In this document: positions 1-8,869 of the stretch, in pieces
How positions within the stretch are numbered: the stretch's first letter is position 1
How the letters are laid out: the number at the start of each line of letters is the position of its first letter
Source of the DNA: Pontibacter qinzhouensis
GTDB lineage: Bacteria > Bacteroidota > Bacteroidia > Cytophagales > Hymenobacteraceae
Assembly: GCF_008017455.1 (NCBI RefSeq)
Contig: NZ_VRTY01000037.1
Location: 1 to 54,035 of the forward strand
Reading direction: 5' to 3'
Length of the DNA stretch: 54,035 bases
Translations under genes and position numbers: made by a program
The notes under the pieces: generated by a model
Told to the model about the DNA's origin: nothing
Databases searched by the model: none
What the model saw: only the letters and a program-made list of their open reading frames with translations

Positions 1-6
1 AACAAC

Positions 7-60
7 ATGAAAGAAAAAGTATTAACCATTATTGGGGCGCATCCGACAAAAATAACTTGA
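7..60 (+). pseudogene. Possible remnant of the start of a UDP-GlcNAc 2-epimerase gene
   Basis: A 17-codon frame, MKEKVLTIIGAHPTKIT, ends in TGA. The first ten residues closely resemble the start of non-hydrolysing UDP-N-acetylglucosamine 2-epimerases (WecB type), which often begin with a run like KVLTIIGARPQFIK. After the proline the match is lost and the frame stops, so this could be a cut-off copy of the gene's 5' end left by a rearrangement. The window starts only six bases upstream, so its own promoter cannot be seen. The match is short and a chance resemblance is possible. Confidence 0.3.
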
Positions 61-313
61 ATGTACTTAGCACCTAAAAAAACCTCATGCTGTCGGAGCC
101 GGCAGTGCCACTAAGGCTAAAAATTAAATACGTCACACTACTAAAAAAACACAACATGTTGTAACACAGATTTTTAAACAGGAGACTAAAAATATTCAAT
201 CAGAAATTTCCTTTAAAATGCCGGACTTTTTTTGCCTTGCTTGGAAGTCACTCCCACAAGCATCCCATTACGCCATCAATAACTACCCTGTAATAAAAAC
301 CACACCGCCGGCC
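61..313. other. Non-coding stretch
   Basis: AT-rich sequence with no credible gene on either strand. It holds a small perfect palindrome, ACAACATGTTGT, near 152-163. Nothing else recognisable was seen before the 58-bp repeat copy that follows. Confidence 0.5.
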
Positions 314-371
314 AAATTATTCAAATGAAAATGCCCTTCAGAAGAATTTTAGTGTTCTAAGATCCAAGGCT
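314..371 (+). repeat. Dispersed 58-bp element, copy R1
   Basis: Left end AAATTATTCAAATGAAAAT, core CCCTTCAGAAG, right end CAAGGCT, a variant of the usual CAAGGGT. It lies in the gap before the enoyl-CoA hydratase promoter. Confidence 0.85.
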
Positions 372-609
372 TAACTAGCACCGCAACACCTCTATTTTCA
401 ATTTTTTTATGTGTTACTCTTCAACATTTAATCACGTAAACTGCTCAGGCTTTGCCTCTGGCAGCTAAACAATTAAAGCCGATGCCTGTTTTTTTTGATG
501 AAAATTACGACTGAACCGGCAATGTTGCGTACCTAACAGCTGCTTTAGGCAAAACCCCTGTCACGGCACCGCACCCGCACTTGGCTGTGCAAGGGTTTTA
601 TGATTTTAC

Positions 610-617
610 TATCTTTG
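610..617 (+). promoter_or_regulatory. Promoter -7 box for the enoyl-CoA hydratase gene
   Basis: TATCTTTG matches the Bacteroidetes -7 consensus TAnnTTTG exactly and lies 38 bases before the chosen ATG. No clear TTTG -33 box at the usual spacing was seen. Confidence 0.55.
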
Positions 618-655
618 TAACTCAAAATTAAAACTAACTTAAGTTGAATAACCTG

Positions 656-1438
656 ATGGCCTCATACGAAAACCTGCTGCTTCAACTGCAAAACGGCATT
701 CTGACAATCACCATTAACCGTGAAGACAAACTGAATGCCCTTAACAGAGACACCATTAGAGAAATAAAGTCTGCCATTCAGCATGTGTATGATGACCCAG
801 CCATTAAGGCGGCCATTTTTACAGGTGCCGGCACAAAAGCCTTCGTAGCCGGAGCCGACATTGCTGAAATAGCGGAGCTCAGCGAGGTAAACGCACGAAG
901 CTTTTCGGAGCAGGGCCAGGAGGTGTTTAACATGATAGAGCGCTGCACCAAACCTGTAATTGCGGCCGTAAACGGCTTTGCCCTGGGTGGTGGCTGCGAA
1001 CTGGCCATGGCCTGCCACATGCGCGTAGCCAGCAACAATGCCCGCTTTGGCCAACCCGAAGTTAACCTGGGCCTGATTCCGGGGTATGGCGGCACACAAC
1101 GCCTTACACAGCTAATTAGCAAAGGCAAAGCGATGGAACTGCTCATGACCGGCGACATGATAACCGCACAGGATGCCCATGACTTTGGCCTGGTAAACCA
1201 TGTAACCACTCCGGCAGAGCTTTACCCAAAGTGTGTAGACCTGCTGGAGAAAATAATGAGCAAAGCGCCGCTGGCTATCGGGCTGGTAATAGATTGCGTA
1301 AATGCAGTTTATACCAAAGATGAAAACGGTTTCCAGACAGAAGCCAACTCTTTTGCACGCTGCTGCAGCTCCGACGATTTTCTGGAAGGAACAAACGCCT
1401 TTTTAGAAAAGCGCAAGCCTGTTTTCCAAGGCAAATGA
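656..1438 (+). CDS. Enoyl-CoA hydratase/isomerase family protein
   Basis: A crotonase-fold protein of 260 residues, the usual length for short-chain enoyl-CoA hydratases, which add water across the double bond of 2-enoyl-CoA in fatty-acid or amino-acid breakdown. Visible family marks are the oxyanion-hole segment AFVAGADI, the GGGCELAM segment and GQPEVNLGLIPGYGGTQRL; the glutamates in ELAM and PEV sit where the two catalytic acids of hydratases lie. I start at the ATG at 656 (MASYENLL); a TTG at 644 is also in frame but adds only four residues. The flippase gene follows after 34 bases on the same strand. Exact substrate cannot be told from sequence; a 3-hydroxybutyryl-CoA (crotonyl) hydratase role is likely. 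Confidence 0.9.
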   Translation: MASYENLLLQLQNGILTITINREDKLNALNRDTIREIKSAIQHVYDDPAIKAAIFTGAGTKAFVAGADIAEIAELSEVNARSFSEQGQEVFNMIERCTKPVIAAVNGFALGGGCELAMACHMRVASNNARFGQPEVNLGLIPGYGGTQRLTQLISKGKAMELLMTGDMITAQDAHDFGLVNHVTTPAELYPKCVDLLEKIMSKAPLAIGLVIDCVNAVYTKDENGFQTEANSFARCCSSDDFLEGTNAFLEKRKPVFQGK

Positions 1439-1472
1439 TTCTGATACACATACTCCCGACCCAACCTACTAT

Positions 1473-2966
1473 ATGAGTATTGCTAAAAAACTGGTCGGGC
1501 AAACGGCTGCCTACGGCTTAAGCAGCATCATTGGCCGGGTTCTTAACTACCTGCTTGTTCCGGTATACACCAAAGCCTTTCTTCCTGAAGCCTATGGTGT
1601 TGTCACCTATCTGTATTCGTTTGTCGCACTGTTTAATGTGCTCTATACCTATGGCATGGAGACCGCTTTTTTCCGGTTTGCCAACAAGCCCGGAACCGAT
1701 CAACGCGAGCTATATAACAAAGTACTGAGCCTGATAGGGAGCAGCAGCCTTATTTTCACAGCCATTCTGCTTCTTGCTTCAGGCCCGATCGCCAACTTTA
1801 TTGGCTTTCCGGAGCGACAGGAGTATATTGTGTGGCTGGCCATTGTACTCGCCATCGATGCTATCGCAACCATTCCGTTTGCCTGGCTCCGGCTACAGAA
1901 CAAGGCCGTAAAGTTTGCCTCCATTAAGCTTATTAACATAGTGCTTACAGTAGGTGCCAACATGTTTTTCCTGGTGTTCTGCCGCCAGGTGTACAACGGT
2001 GATTACCTGCCGGAGCTAAGGCCGTGGGTAACCAGCATCTACAACCCCGATTTTGGTGTAGGTTACATTTTCCTGATAAACCTGGTCGCTAATGCCCTCC
2101 AGCTGCCCCTGCTTTGGAAGGAACTCAGCATCTTCCGCTTCCGGCTCGATGTGGACCAGTTGAAGCCGATGCTGCGCTACGCCTACCCGCTACTTTTTAT
2201 GGGCCTGGCCGGCATGGTAAATGAGGTGATAGACAGAATTTTGCTGGAGTATCACCTGCCCGACAACTTTTACCCCAACATGAGCAACATGGCGGCAGTG
2301 GGTATCTACGGTGCCTGCTATAAGCTTTCTATTTTTATGTCGCTTGCTATACAGGCCTTCCGCTATGCAGCAGAGCCTTTCTTTTTCTCGCAGGCCAACG
2401 ACAAAAATTCGCCACAGGCATTTGCCCAGATCATGAAATGGTTTGTGATTAGCTGTGCCTTTATCTTTCTGTTTGTAAGCGCCTTCCGCGACGAAATTGC
2501 CAGTGTGTTTATAGACGAGAGTTACCACAGCGGGCTGGTAGTGGTGCCGATCCTGCTGCTGGCTAACCTGTTCCTGGGCGTATATTATAACCTTTCGGTT
2601 TGGTTTAAGCTCACCGACCGTACCCAATTCGGCACCTGGATTAGTGTGGGAGGCGCTGTAGTCACCATTATGCTTAACCTGCTGCTTATTCCGGTGCTGG
2701 GCTATGTAGGCTCTGCCTGGGCCACCCTGTGCTGCTATTTTGCCATGGCGGCTGTTAGCTATTTTCTGGGGCAGCGCTACTACCCTATTCCGTACCCAGT
2801 TCGCAGCATTATCGGGTATATTGTGCTGGCAGTGGTCCTGCTGCTGGGGGTGTTTTATGTGCCAGTACAGCAGGTGTGGCTAAACTACCTGATAGGCCTT
2901 GTGGTGTGTGCACTATTTTTAGTAATAGTAGCCGCACGCGAACGATTGCTCTTTTTTAACAAATAA
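1473..2966 (+). CDS. Polysaccharide/lipopolysaccharide flippase (MATE/Wzx-like)
   Basis: A very hydrophobic 497-residue protein with about 12-14 predicted membrane segments spread along its whole length. The N-terminus (KLVGQTAAYGLSSIIGRVLN, then LLVPVYTKAF and a YG..TYLYSF segment) is typical of Wzx/RfbX-type flippases in the MOP superfamily, which move lipid-linked sugar units across the inner membrane. It lies between enoyl-CoA hydratase and dUTPase, both on the same strand; the nucleotidyltransferase downstream could supply sugar nucleotides to the same glycan pathway, but no glycosyltransferases are present here to show which polymer is made. Family assignment is firm; substrate is unknown. 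Confidence 0.88.
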   Translation: MSIAKKLVGQTAAYGLSSIIGRVLNYLLVPVYTKAFLPEAYGVVTYLYSFVALFNVLYTYGMETAFFRFANKPGTDQRELYNKVLSLIGSSSLIFTAILLLASGPIANFIGFPERQEYIVWLAIVLAIDAIATIPFAWLRLQNKAVKFASIKLINIVLTVGANMFFLVFCRQVYNGDYLPELRPWVTSIYNPDFGVGYIFLINLVANALQLPLLWKELSIFRFRLDVDQLKPMLRYAYPLLFMGLAGMVNEVIDRILLEYHLPDNFYPNMSNMAAVGIYGACYKLSIFMSLAIQAFRYAAEPFFFSQANDKNSPQAFAQIMKWFVISCAFIFLFVSAFRDEIASVFIDESYHSGLVVVPILLLANLFLGVYYNLSVWFKLTDRTQFGTWISVGGAVVTIMLNLLLIPVLGYVGSAWATLCCYFAMAAVSYFLGQRYYPIPYPVRSIIGYIVLAVVLLLGVFYVPVQQVWLNYLIGLVVCALFLVIVAARERLLFFNK

Positions 2967-2973
2967 TATTCTT

Positions 2974-2981
2974 TATTTTTG
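2974..2981 (+). promoter_or_regulatory. Promoter -7 box abutting the dut start codon
   Basis: TATTTTTG fits TAnnTTTG and ends only four bases before the dut ATG, so a transcript from it would start at or almost at the ATG and be leaderless. A TTG 25 bases upstream is poorly spaced for a -33 box. Confidence 0.45.
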
Positions 2982-2985
2982 ACAG

Positions 2986-3432
2986 ATGAACAGTAATTTA
3001 CAGGTGAACGTTATAAACAAGTCAAAGCACCCGCTTCCCTCCTATCAAACCGATCATTCGGCTGGCCTGGACCTGCGGGCAAACCTGGACGCGCCTATTA
3101 CATTGGTGCCTTTGCAGCGGGCTCTGGTGGCAACTGGCCTTTACATAGAACTGCCGGAAGGGCACGAGGCGCAGATCAGGCCGCGCAGTGGCCTGGCCTA
3201 TAAGCACGGTATTTCTATCGTAAACAGCCCTGGCACCATAGACGCAGACTACCGTGGCGAGGTAAAAGTTTTGCTGGTTAATCTTTCTGACAAGCCTTTC
3301 GTAGTGGAAGACGGAGAACGCATCGCACAAATGGTAGTTGCCAGATATGAACGAATCAGCCTTATGGAAACCGAAGAATTAAGTGCCACCGTGCGTGGCA
3401 CAGGTGGCTACGGCAGCACCGGCACACGCTAG
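2986..3432 (+). CDS. dut: Deoxyuridine 5'-triphosphate nucleotidohydrolase (dUTPase)
   Basis: Hydrolyses dUTP to dUMP and pyrophosphate, keeping uracil out of DNA and feeding dTMP synthesis; acts as a cytoplasmic homotrimer. At 148 residues it has normal length and all five trimeric dUTPase motifs are visible in order: [29 protein letters not shown] (with the catalytic Asp), GERIAQMVV and the flexible C-terminal [10 protein letters not shown] that closes on the nucleotide. The start is supported by the alignment of the first motif about 25 residues in. The gene follows the flippase by 19 bases and may also have its own promoter that leaves almost no leader. Confidence 0.97.
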   Translation: MNSNLQVNVINKSKHPLPSYQTDHSAGLDLRANLDAPITLVPLQRALVATGLYIELPEGHEAQIRPRSGLAYKHGISIVNSPGTIDADYRGEVKVLLVNLSDKPFVVEDGERIAQMVVARYERISLMETEELSATVRGTGGYGSTGTR

Positions 3433-3439
3433 AGGATTT

Positions 3440-3470
3440 GTTATGAGTTAAAAGTTATGAGTTAAGAGTT
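3440..3470 (+). repeat. GTTATGAGTTAA direct repeat
   Basis: TTATGAGTTAA occurs twice with a 14-base period (3441-3451 and 3455-3465), followed by AGAGTT. The same run recurs at 33129-33152, and a looser inverted copy at 33238-33270, so this is a second, simpler intergenic repeat type. It lies just after the dut stop codon. Confidence 0.7.
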
Positions 3471-3539
3471 GATTAGACGAGCGTTCTTCTGCCACCAGCT
3501 TCATCTCAGAAAATCATATAACAATTAACAACGATAACC

Positions 3540-3597
3540 AAATTATTCTAATGAAAACACCCTTCCGAAGCTGTTTAGGAGGTTTTGGCTGAAGGTC
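3540..3597 (+). repeat. Dispersed 58-bp element, copy R2
   Basis: Left end AAATTATTCTAATGAAAAC and core CCCTTCCGAAG are clear; the right end is degenerate (GAAGGTC in place of CAAGGGT). It runs into the terminator-like hairpin after dut. Confidence 0.8.
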
Positions 3598-3618
3598 TGC
3601 ACAGACTTCAGGTTTTTT
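3589..3618 (+). terminator. Rho-independent terminator after dut
   Basis: CTGAAGGTCTG and CAGACTTCAG can pair into a stem with one bulge, followed by six T and a second T-run a few bases later. It overlaps the right end of repeat copy R2, which suggests that copy is transcribed with dut. Confidence 0.55.
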
Positions 3619-3749
3619 CTGCTTTTTTGTAAATCAATTGGTTAACAATTTAACCATGAAGCCATTTAACAATCAACAACTAAAAGCTTGGCCAGTAATA
3701 CAGGCCTTTTTTACATACATAAATCAATTTCACTTAAAAATACTTAGCT

Positions 3750-4757
3750 ATGAGGATTATTGTACCAATGGCCGGAATGGGAAAAAGAATGCGCCCGCAC
3801 ACCCTTACTATTCCTAAACCGCTTATTCCGATTGCAGGAAAACCAATTGTGCAACGATTGGTAGAAGACATTGCCAAAGTTTGCCAGGAGCCTATTGAGG
3901 AGGTGGCCTTTATTATTGGCGACTTTGGAAAACAGGTAGAGCAGAACCTGGTAAACATTGCAGAATCGGTGGGTGCAAAAGGCAGCATTTACCACCAGGA
4001 GGAAGCCTTGGGTACAGCACACGCCATTCTTTGTGCGCAGGAATCGCTGGAGGGCAAGGTAGTGGTTGCCTTTGCCGACACACTCTTTAAAGCTGACTTC
4101 GAGCTCGACACCAACGCCGATGGCACCATTTGGGTACAGAAAGTAGAAGACCCTAAACCATTTGGTGTAGTGAAACTCAACGACAACAACGAGATCACAG
4201 ACTTTGTAGAGAAACCAGAGCACTTCGTTTCAGACCTGGCCATAATCGGTATTTATTACTTTAAAGACGGTGCCTACCTGCGCAGCGAGCTGCAGTACCT
4301 CCTCGATAACGACATTAAAGATAAAGGTGAGTTCCAGTTGACCAACGCCCTGGAAAACATGAAGAACAAAGGCACTGTATTTGTACCTGCCTTGATATCA
4401 GAATGGCTCGACTGCGGAAATAAAAACGCAACCGTGTATACTAATCAGCGGTATTTGGAGTATATAAAGGATGAGAAGGACTTGGTAGCATCATCGGCAA
4501 CAGTAGAGAACTCGGTGATAATCCCTCCTGTGTACATCGGAGAGAATGCCGTTATCCAGAATTCTGTTGTCGGCCCTCACGTTTCTATTGGTAATAACAC
4601 AAAAGTGTACGACTCCATAGTAAGCAACTCTATTGTGCAGGAAAGCACTACCCTAAAAAACGGTAACATTTCAAACTCTATGGTAGGGAATAATGTTACG
4701 TATGAAGGGCACCAGTCTGATCTCAGCTTAGGTGACTTCAATACGCTTAAAGAATAA
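3750..4757 (+). CDS. Sugar-phosphate nucleotidyltransferase with hexapeptide-repeat tail
   Basis: A 335-residue protein of the RmlA/GlmU-like nucleotidyltransferase family, which joins a sugar 1-phosphate to an NTP to form a nucleotide sugar and pyrophosphate. The N-terminal signature is complete: GMGKRMRPHT at about residues 9-18 and PKPLIPIAGKP at 22-32, which bind the nucleotide phosphates; AFADTLF around residue 110 carries a metal-binding Asp. From about residue 250 the sequence turns into short repeats (VIIPPVYIGENAVIQNSVVG...), a left-handed beta-helix. The TPR gene starts five bases after its stop, so they are probably co-transcribed. Glucose-1-phosphate thymidylyl- or uridylyl-type activity is likely, but the sugar cannot be read from sequence. 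Confidence 0.88.
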   Translation: MRIIVPMAGMGKRMRPHTLTIPKPLIPIAGKPIVQRLVEDIAKVCQEPIEEVAFIIGDFGKQVEQNLVNIAESVGAKGSIYHQEEALGTAHAILCAQESLEGKVVVAFADTLFKADFELDTNADGTIWVQKVEDPKPFGVVKLNDNNEITDFVEKPEHFVSDLAIIGIYYFKDGAYLRSELQYLLDNDIKDKGEFQLTNALENMKNKGTVFVPALISEWLDCGNKNATVYTNQRYLEYIKDEKDLVASSATVENSVIIPPVYIGENAVIQNSVVGPHVSIGNNTKVYDSIVSNSIVQESTTLKNGNISNSMVGNNVTYEGHQSDLSLGDFNTLKE

Positions 4758-4762
4758 ACTAC

Positions 4763-6526
4763 ATGATTGTTCTGTTCAGAAACATTGTTCTTGCAACCTG
4801 TTGCTTCTCGTTGCTTGCAGCCGGAGATACATTGGCTCAGTCTAAGAAGAAAAAGACAAAAGCCACACAAGAAACTCCGACCGTTATTTTACCTGCTACG
4901 CAACCCAACGAGCAGGAGCAGCAATATAGCGAGGCATTGTTTCTGGATGGAATGAAGTACTTTATTGTAGAGGATTACTCTGAAGCGCTCAAGATTTTTA
5001 AAAAAGCGCATACGTTTAACCCGAATAACGCCGCCCTTAACTACAAGATCGGCGAAACAAACCTGTTACTAAAAAACCCGAAGGAGGCAGTTTCTTATGC
5101 CCAGTCGGCGGTAGCACAAGACCCTGCCAACACGTATTACTATTTGCTGCTGGCACAGGCACACGCAGAGCAGAAACAGTTCACAGAGGCTGCCCAGGTG
5201 TATAACAACCTGATTCAGAAAGTACCTGATAGCGACCAATACCTGTTTAACCTGGCCGACCTGTACCTGGCCCAGGGCAATTATCCTGATGCCATCAAGA
5301 CGTACGACCGGATAGAGAAAAAATTCGGCCCGATGGAACAGTTATCGGTTAACCGGCAGCAGATTTACCTCCGCCAGAAAAACATTGACAAGGCACTGCA
5401 GGAAGGCGAAAAGTTAATTGCAAGCAACCCAACCGAGGTTCGTTATTTCCTGTCGCAGGCAGAACTGTATAATGCCGCTCAGAAAACCGACATTGCTATT
5501 CAAACCCTGAATAAGGCGCTTAGACTGGAACCCGGCAACCCTTATGCACACCTGATGCTCTCGGACCTGAACCGCCAGAAAGGCAACACTGTAGAGTCGG
5601 AGAAGCAGGTGAAGCTGGCTTTTGCAAACCCCGAACTCGACATAGATACTAAAGTAAGAATACTGGTCGATTTCATCAGGCAGTTACCAAACCCGGCCAT
5701 TGAGGGTGTGGCCCTCGAACTGGCTGAACTAACCGTTGCCTCGCATCCGGAAGAAGCCAAAGCTTATGCCGTGGCCGGTGACATGCAGGCTATCGCAAAT
5801 AAAAAGGAGAAAGCCCGTAACAATTACCTGAAGGCCATTAAGCTCGACGACTCTCATTTTAAAATCTGGCAACAAATTGTGCTGCTCGATGCGGAGCTAT
5901 CGCAAACAGATTCGCTGGTGGTGCACTCGGAGCAGGCACTGGAGCTATTCCCCAACCAGGCTATTTTCTGGTTCTACAACGGCACCGGCCACCTGATAGA
6001 AAAGAATTACAAAAAAGCCGTTAATGCCCTGGAACGAGGCAAGCGGCTGTCGTCGCAGGAAACGGAGCTGGTAAAGCAGTTTAACATGCAGCTCGGCGAT
6101 GGCTACAACTCCCTCAAAGAGTACAAGAAATCGGATGAGGCGTATGAGGCTGTACTGGCCCTGGATGCCAACAACGAACATGTACTTAATAATTACAGCT
6201 ATTTTCTGTCGTTGCGTAACGAGAAGCTGGATAAAGCCAAGCAAATGGCATCGCAGCTGGTAAAAAGGCATCCTAATAACCCTACCTACCTCGATACCTA
6301 TGCCTGGGTGCTTTACAAGATGGAAGATTACCAGGGAGCCAAAACGTACCTGGAGCAGGCTATCGCTGTTTCGGATGATGCTACCATTGTAGAACATTAT
6401 GGCGATGTGCTGTATAAATTAGGCAAGCAAGACGAGGCCGTGAAGCAGTGGGAAAAAGCAAAAGTAAAAGGAGAAGCCTCCGCTTTTATAGAACAGAAAA
6501 TAAAAGAAAAGAAACTGTATGAATAA
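4763..6526 (+). CDS. Secreted tetratricopeptide-repeat protein
   Basis: A 587-residue protein with an N-terminal signal peptide (hydrophobic run ending DTLAQ) followed by a lysine-rich linker (SKKKKTK) and then tandem 34-residue TPR units through most of its length; patterns such as FNPNNAALNYKIGETNLLLK and LDANNEHVLNNYSYFLSLRN are typical helix pairs. TPR arrays bind other proteins and have no catalysis of their own. The gene overlaps the DUF4292 lipoprotein gene by eight bases, so translation is coupled; with the following EnvC-like gene this suggests an envelope assembly role. It is probably periplasmic or outer-membrane associated. Its partner is not known. Confidence 0.85.
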   Translation: MIVLFRNIVLATCCFSLLAAGDTLAQSKKKKTKATQETPTVILPATQPNEQEQQYSEALFLDGMKYFIVEDYSEALKIFKKAHTFNPNNAALNYKIGETNLLLKNPKEAVSYAQSAVAQDPANTYYYLLLAQAHAEQKQFTEAAQVYNNLIQKVPDSDQYLFNLADLYLAQGNYPDAIKTYDRIEKKFGPMEQLSVNRQQIYLRQKNIDKALQEGEKLIASNPTEVRYFLSQAELYNAAQKTDIAIQTLNKALRLEPGNPYAHLMLSDLNRQKGNTVESEKQVKLAFANPELDIDTKVRILVDFIRQLPNPAIEGVALELAELTVASHPEEAKAYAVAGDMQAIANKKEKARNNYLKAIKLDDSHFKIWQQIVLLDAELSQTDSLVVHSEQALELFPNQAIFWFYNGTGHLIEKNYKKAVNALERGKRLSSQETELVKQFNMQLGDGYNSLKEYKKSDEAYEAVLALDANNEHVLNNYSYFLSLRNEKLDKAKQMASQLVKRHPNNPTYLDTYAWVLYKMEDYQGAKTYLEQAIAVSDDATIVEHYGDVLYKLGKQDEAVKQWEKAKVKGEASAFIEQKIKEKKLYE

Positions 6527-7262
6527 ACAGCTGGTGTACTGCCTGCTGGGCTTCCTGTTATTAACAGCCTGCAAAAAAGAAGTAATTCCGACCACTGCTA
6601 CCACAGCAACCGAAACCGTAGGCAAAGTAACGGTACAAAACCTCGATTTTAACTACCTGAGCGCCCGAAGTCAGGTTAAAATAGAAGATAAAAACGGCAG
6701 CCAAAGCTCCGGCATGTCGTTGCGCATGAAAAAAGACAGCATTATTTGGGTGTCGGTGCTGCCGGGCCTGGGTATTGAGGCAGCCCGTCTTAAAGTTACC
6801 CGCGACTCGGTGTTTATGATGAACCGCATCCACAAAGAGTACCTGGCCACAGACTTCAAATTCCTCAGCAAAAAATTTCAGGTAGATATTACTTTCGATA
6901 TACTGCAGGCCATCCTGACGGGCAATTATCAGCCAAACGGAACCGAGAAAGTGCAGGACGAGGCACAGCTACAGCATGTGCAACAGCTGCGCCAAAACCA
7001 GCTGTTCGACTACTTTATTGGCAAAGAAAGCCAAAAACTACAGCAGCTCCACATTACCGACCAAAGAACATCAAACCAGATCACCGTGAAGTACGACAGT
7101 TTTCAGCCCATAGGGGCCGTTTCTTTTGCACATGCCATGGCTGCCCAGGTGCTGCATGCGGGCCAAACCTCCTCTTTTACCTTGAGCCACAACAGAATAA
7201 CGATCGCTGACGAAGTTCTGGAATTTCCGTTCGCAGTACCCGCTGATTATAAGAGAATTTAA
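6519..7262 (+). CDS. DUF4292 outer-membrane lipoprotein
   Basis: A 247-residue lipoprotein: the leader MNKQLVYCLLGFLLLTAC ends in a lipobox with the modified cysteine at residue 18, followed by lysines and a Thr-rich linker. The rest (KVTVQNLDFNYLSARSQVKI, then alternating strands such as SIIWVSVLPGLGIEAARLK) fits DUF4292, a Bacteroidetes family with a LolB/LolA-like beta-sheet fold that may handle lipids or lipoproteins between membranes. That functional idea is inference. It starts eight bases inside the TPR gene, so the two proteins are probably made in step. Confidence 0.85.
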   Translation: MNKQLVYCLLGFLLLTACKKEVIPTTATTATETVGKVTVQNLDFNYLSARSQVKIEDKNGSQSSGMSLRMKKDSIIWVSVLPGLGIEAARLKVTRDSVFMMNRIHKEYLATDFKFLSKKFQVDITFDILQAILTGNYQPNGTEKVQDEAQLQHVQQLRQNQLFDYFIGKESQKLQQLHITDQRTSNQITVKYDSFQPIGAVSFAHAMAAQVLHAGQTSSFTLSHNRITIADEVLEFPFAVPADYKRI

Positions 7263-7353
7263 ATATAGCCTGAAGACAAAAAGCCGCTTCACAGGTGTAA
7301 GCAGCAGCTATAGCAGACTAATTTAATCTTAGTGCTTAAAAATAAGAAAGCAA

Positions 7354-7385
7354 TTGGTTCTTCGTGATTAGATTTGCCATCTTTG
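7354..7385 (+). promoter_or_regulatory. Promoter of the EnvC-like gene
   Basis: A TTG at 7354-7356 and CATCTTTG at 7378-7385 are 21 bases apart, close to the Bacteroidetes spacing; the -7 box differs from TAnnTTTG at its first base. It lies 30 bases before the start codon and after the DUF4292 stop. Confidence 0.45.
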
Positions 7386-7414
7386 TAAATTACGAGCCGA
7401 AGAATACGATATAA

Positions 7415-8659
7415 ATGAAGCCCTTTTCCATATTCCTCTTTTTCATCTCTTTGGTCCTGTTGCCATTTACCGATTTTGCGCAGAGCAAAAGCAAACCCAA
7501 ATCGAAGGCACAGCTGGAAAAGGAGAAAAACGAAAACCTGAAACGCATACAGGAAGCCAACCGCGTTCTGCAGCAAACCAAGGTTAAAAAAGAAGCCTCT
7601 CTCGGCCAGCTCAACGCCATTCAGGAAAAAATAACGGTCCAGAAGGAAGTGATCGGCACCATCTCCAAAGAAATTAAGTTCATCGACTCTGATGTAAAAG
7701 AGAACGAAGCCATTGTAAGTGCCCTGCAACAAGACCTGGAGCAGCTAAAAGCCGAGTATGCCCGCATGGTGTATGCCGCCTCTAAAACTGCCAATAGCTA
7801 TAACAAACTCATGTTTTTATTTGCAGCCGACAATTTTAACCAATTGGTGCGGCGCATGCGCTACCTGCAGCAATACTCCGAGGCTCGTAAAAAGCAGGTG
7901 GAGCAAATAAATAAGGTGCAGGCTGCCCTGGGTGGCCAACTGGCCATTCTGGAATCTAAAAGGCGCGAAAAGCAAAACCTGCTGAGCAAACAACTGGTGG
8001 AGAACAAAAACCTCCTGAACCTGAAAACCCAGCAGGACAATGTAGTGCAGGAACTCAGCAAGCAGGAAGAAAGCCTTAAAAAAGAAGTGGCACAACGCCA
8101 GCAGGCCGTTAAAAAGCTCGATAACCTGATTGCCGACATGGTGCGCGAGGAGATGGAGAGAGCTGCACGAGCAGCACGCGAGGAAGGCCGCAAAGCCAGT
8201 AGCAGCCCGAATAAAATTACGCTTACACCAGAGGCTGCTCTTATATCTTCTAACTTCTCGGGTAACAAAGGCCGGTTAGCCTGGCCGGTATCTCGCGGGT
8301 TTATTTCGCAACGCTTTGGCAGGCACAACCACCCAGTGCTGAAGGGAGTGGTGGTAGAAAACCGGGGCATAGATATTCAGACGGCAGCCGGTGAGAGTGC
8401 CCGGGCCATTTTTGAGGGTAAAGTAGTGACGGTAGCCAGCGTGCCCGGCATGAACAATATTGTAATGGTGCAGCACGGGGAGTTCTTTACCGTATATGCT
8501 AAGCTTAAATCAGTAAGTGTATCAGAAGGGCAAAACCTGAAACCAAACGACCCGATCGGCTCTGTTTTCACAGATGCAAACGGCACCACCGAGCTTCAGT
8601 TCCAGATCTGGAAAAACAGCGAAACCCTAAACCCCGAAGGCTGGATCAGAGCTAAATAA
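7415..8659 (+). CDS. EnvC-like murein hydrolase activator (degenerate LytM domain)
   Basis: A 414-residue secreted protein: signal peptide (FFISLVLLPFTDFAQ), a long charged coiled coil at about residues 25-260, then an M23/LytM domain at about 290-405. This order is that of EnvC, which sits in the periplasm at the division site and activates amidases rather than cutting peptidoglycan itself. In line with that, the zinc ligands of active M23 peptidases are missing: the HxxxxxxxD site reads NRGID, the HxH site reads TVYAKL and the last histidine region reads ELQFQIW. So it is most likely a regulator. It has its own promoter but follows the lipoprotein gene on the same strand. The amidase partner is not in the window. 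Confidence 0.9.
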   Translation: MKPFSIFLFFISLVLLPFTDFAQSKSKPKSKAQLEKEKNENLKRIQEANRVLQQTKVKKEASLGQLNAIQEKITVQKEVIGTISKEIKFIDSDVKENEAIVSALQQDLEQLKAEYARMVYAASKTANSYNKLMFLFAADNFNQLVRRMRYLQQYSEARKKQVEQINKVQAALGGQLAILESKRREKQNLLSKQLVENKNLLNLKTQQDNVVQELSKQEESLKKEVAQRQQAVKKLDNLIADMVREEMERAARAAREEGRKASSSPNKITLTPEAALISSNFSGNKGRLAWPVSRGFISQRFGRHNHPVLKGVVVENRGIDIQTAAGESARAIFEGKVVTVASVPGMNNIVMVQHGEFFTVYAKLKSVSVSEGQNLKPNDPIGSVFTDANGTTELQFQIWKNSETLNPEGWIRAK

Positions 8660-8678
8660 ACAGTTTCTTGAGACGTAT

Positions 8679-8710
8679 GCAGGAGCAGTTAATTCATTAG
8701 CTGCCCCTGC
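8679..8710 (+). terminator. Hairpin after the EnvC-like gene
   Basis: GCAGGAGCAG and CTGCCCCTGC pair over ten bases with one mismatch around an 11-12 base loop, 20 bases after the stop. There is no T-run, so termination is only suggested. Confidence 0.35.
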
Positions 8711-8725
8711 TGTTGGGTCAGCAAG

Positions 8726-8783
8726 CAATTATTCGAATAAAAATACCATCCAGAAGCTTTTTGTGAGATTTCAGGCAAAGGGT
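8726..8783 (+). repeat. Dispersed 58-bp element, copy R3
   Basis: Left end CAATTATTCGAATAAAAAT, core CCATCCAGAAG, right end AAAGGGT. First of two same-strand copies lying 86 bp apart ahead of the thioredoxin-fold pseudogene. Confidence 0.8.
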
Positions 8784-8869
8784 AAGTTATTAGCAATGGC
8801 TTACTACTTTCTCTTTTTCAGCTCCAGTTTTTTAGAACATTCCTTTTTCGACTACATTATACCAGGAAG

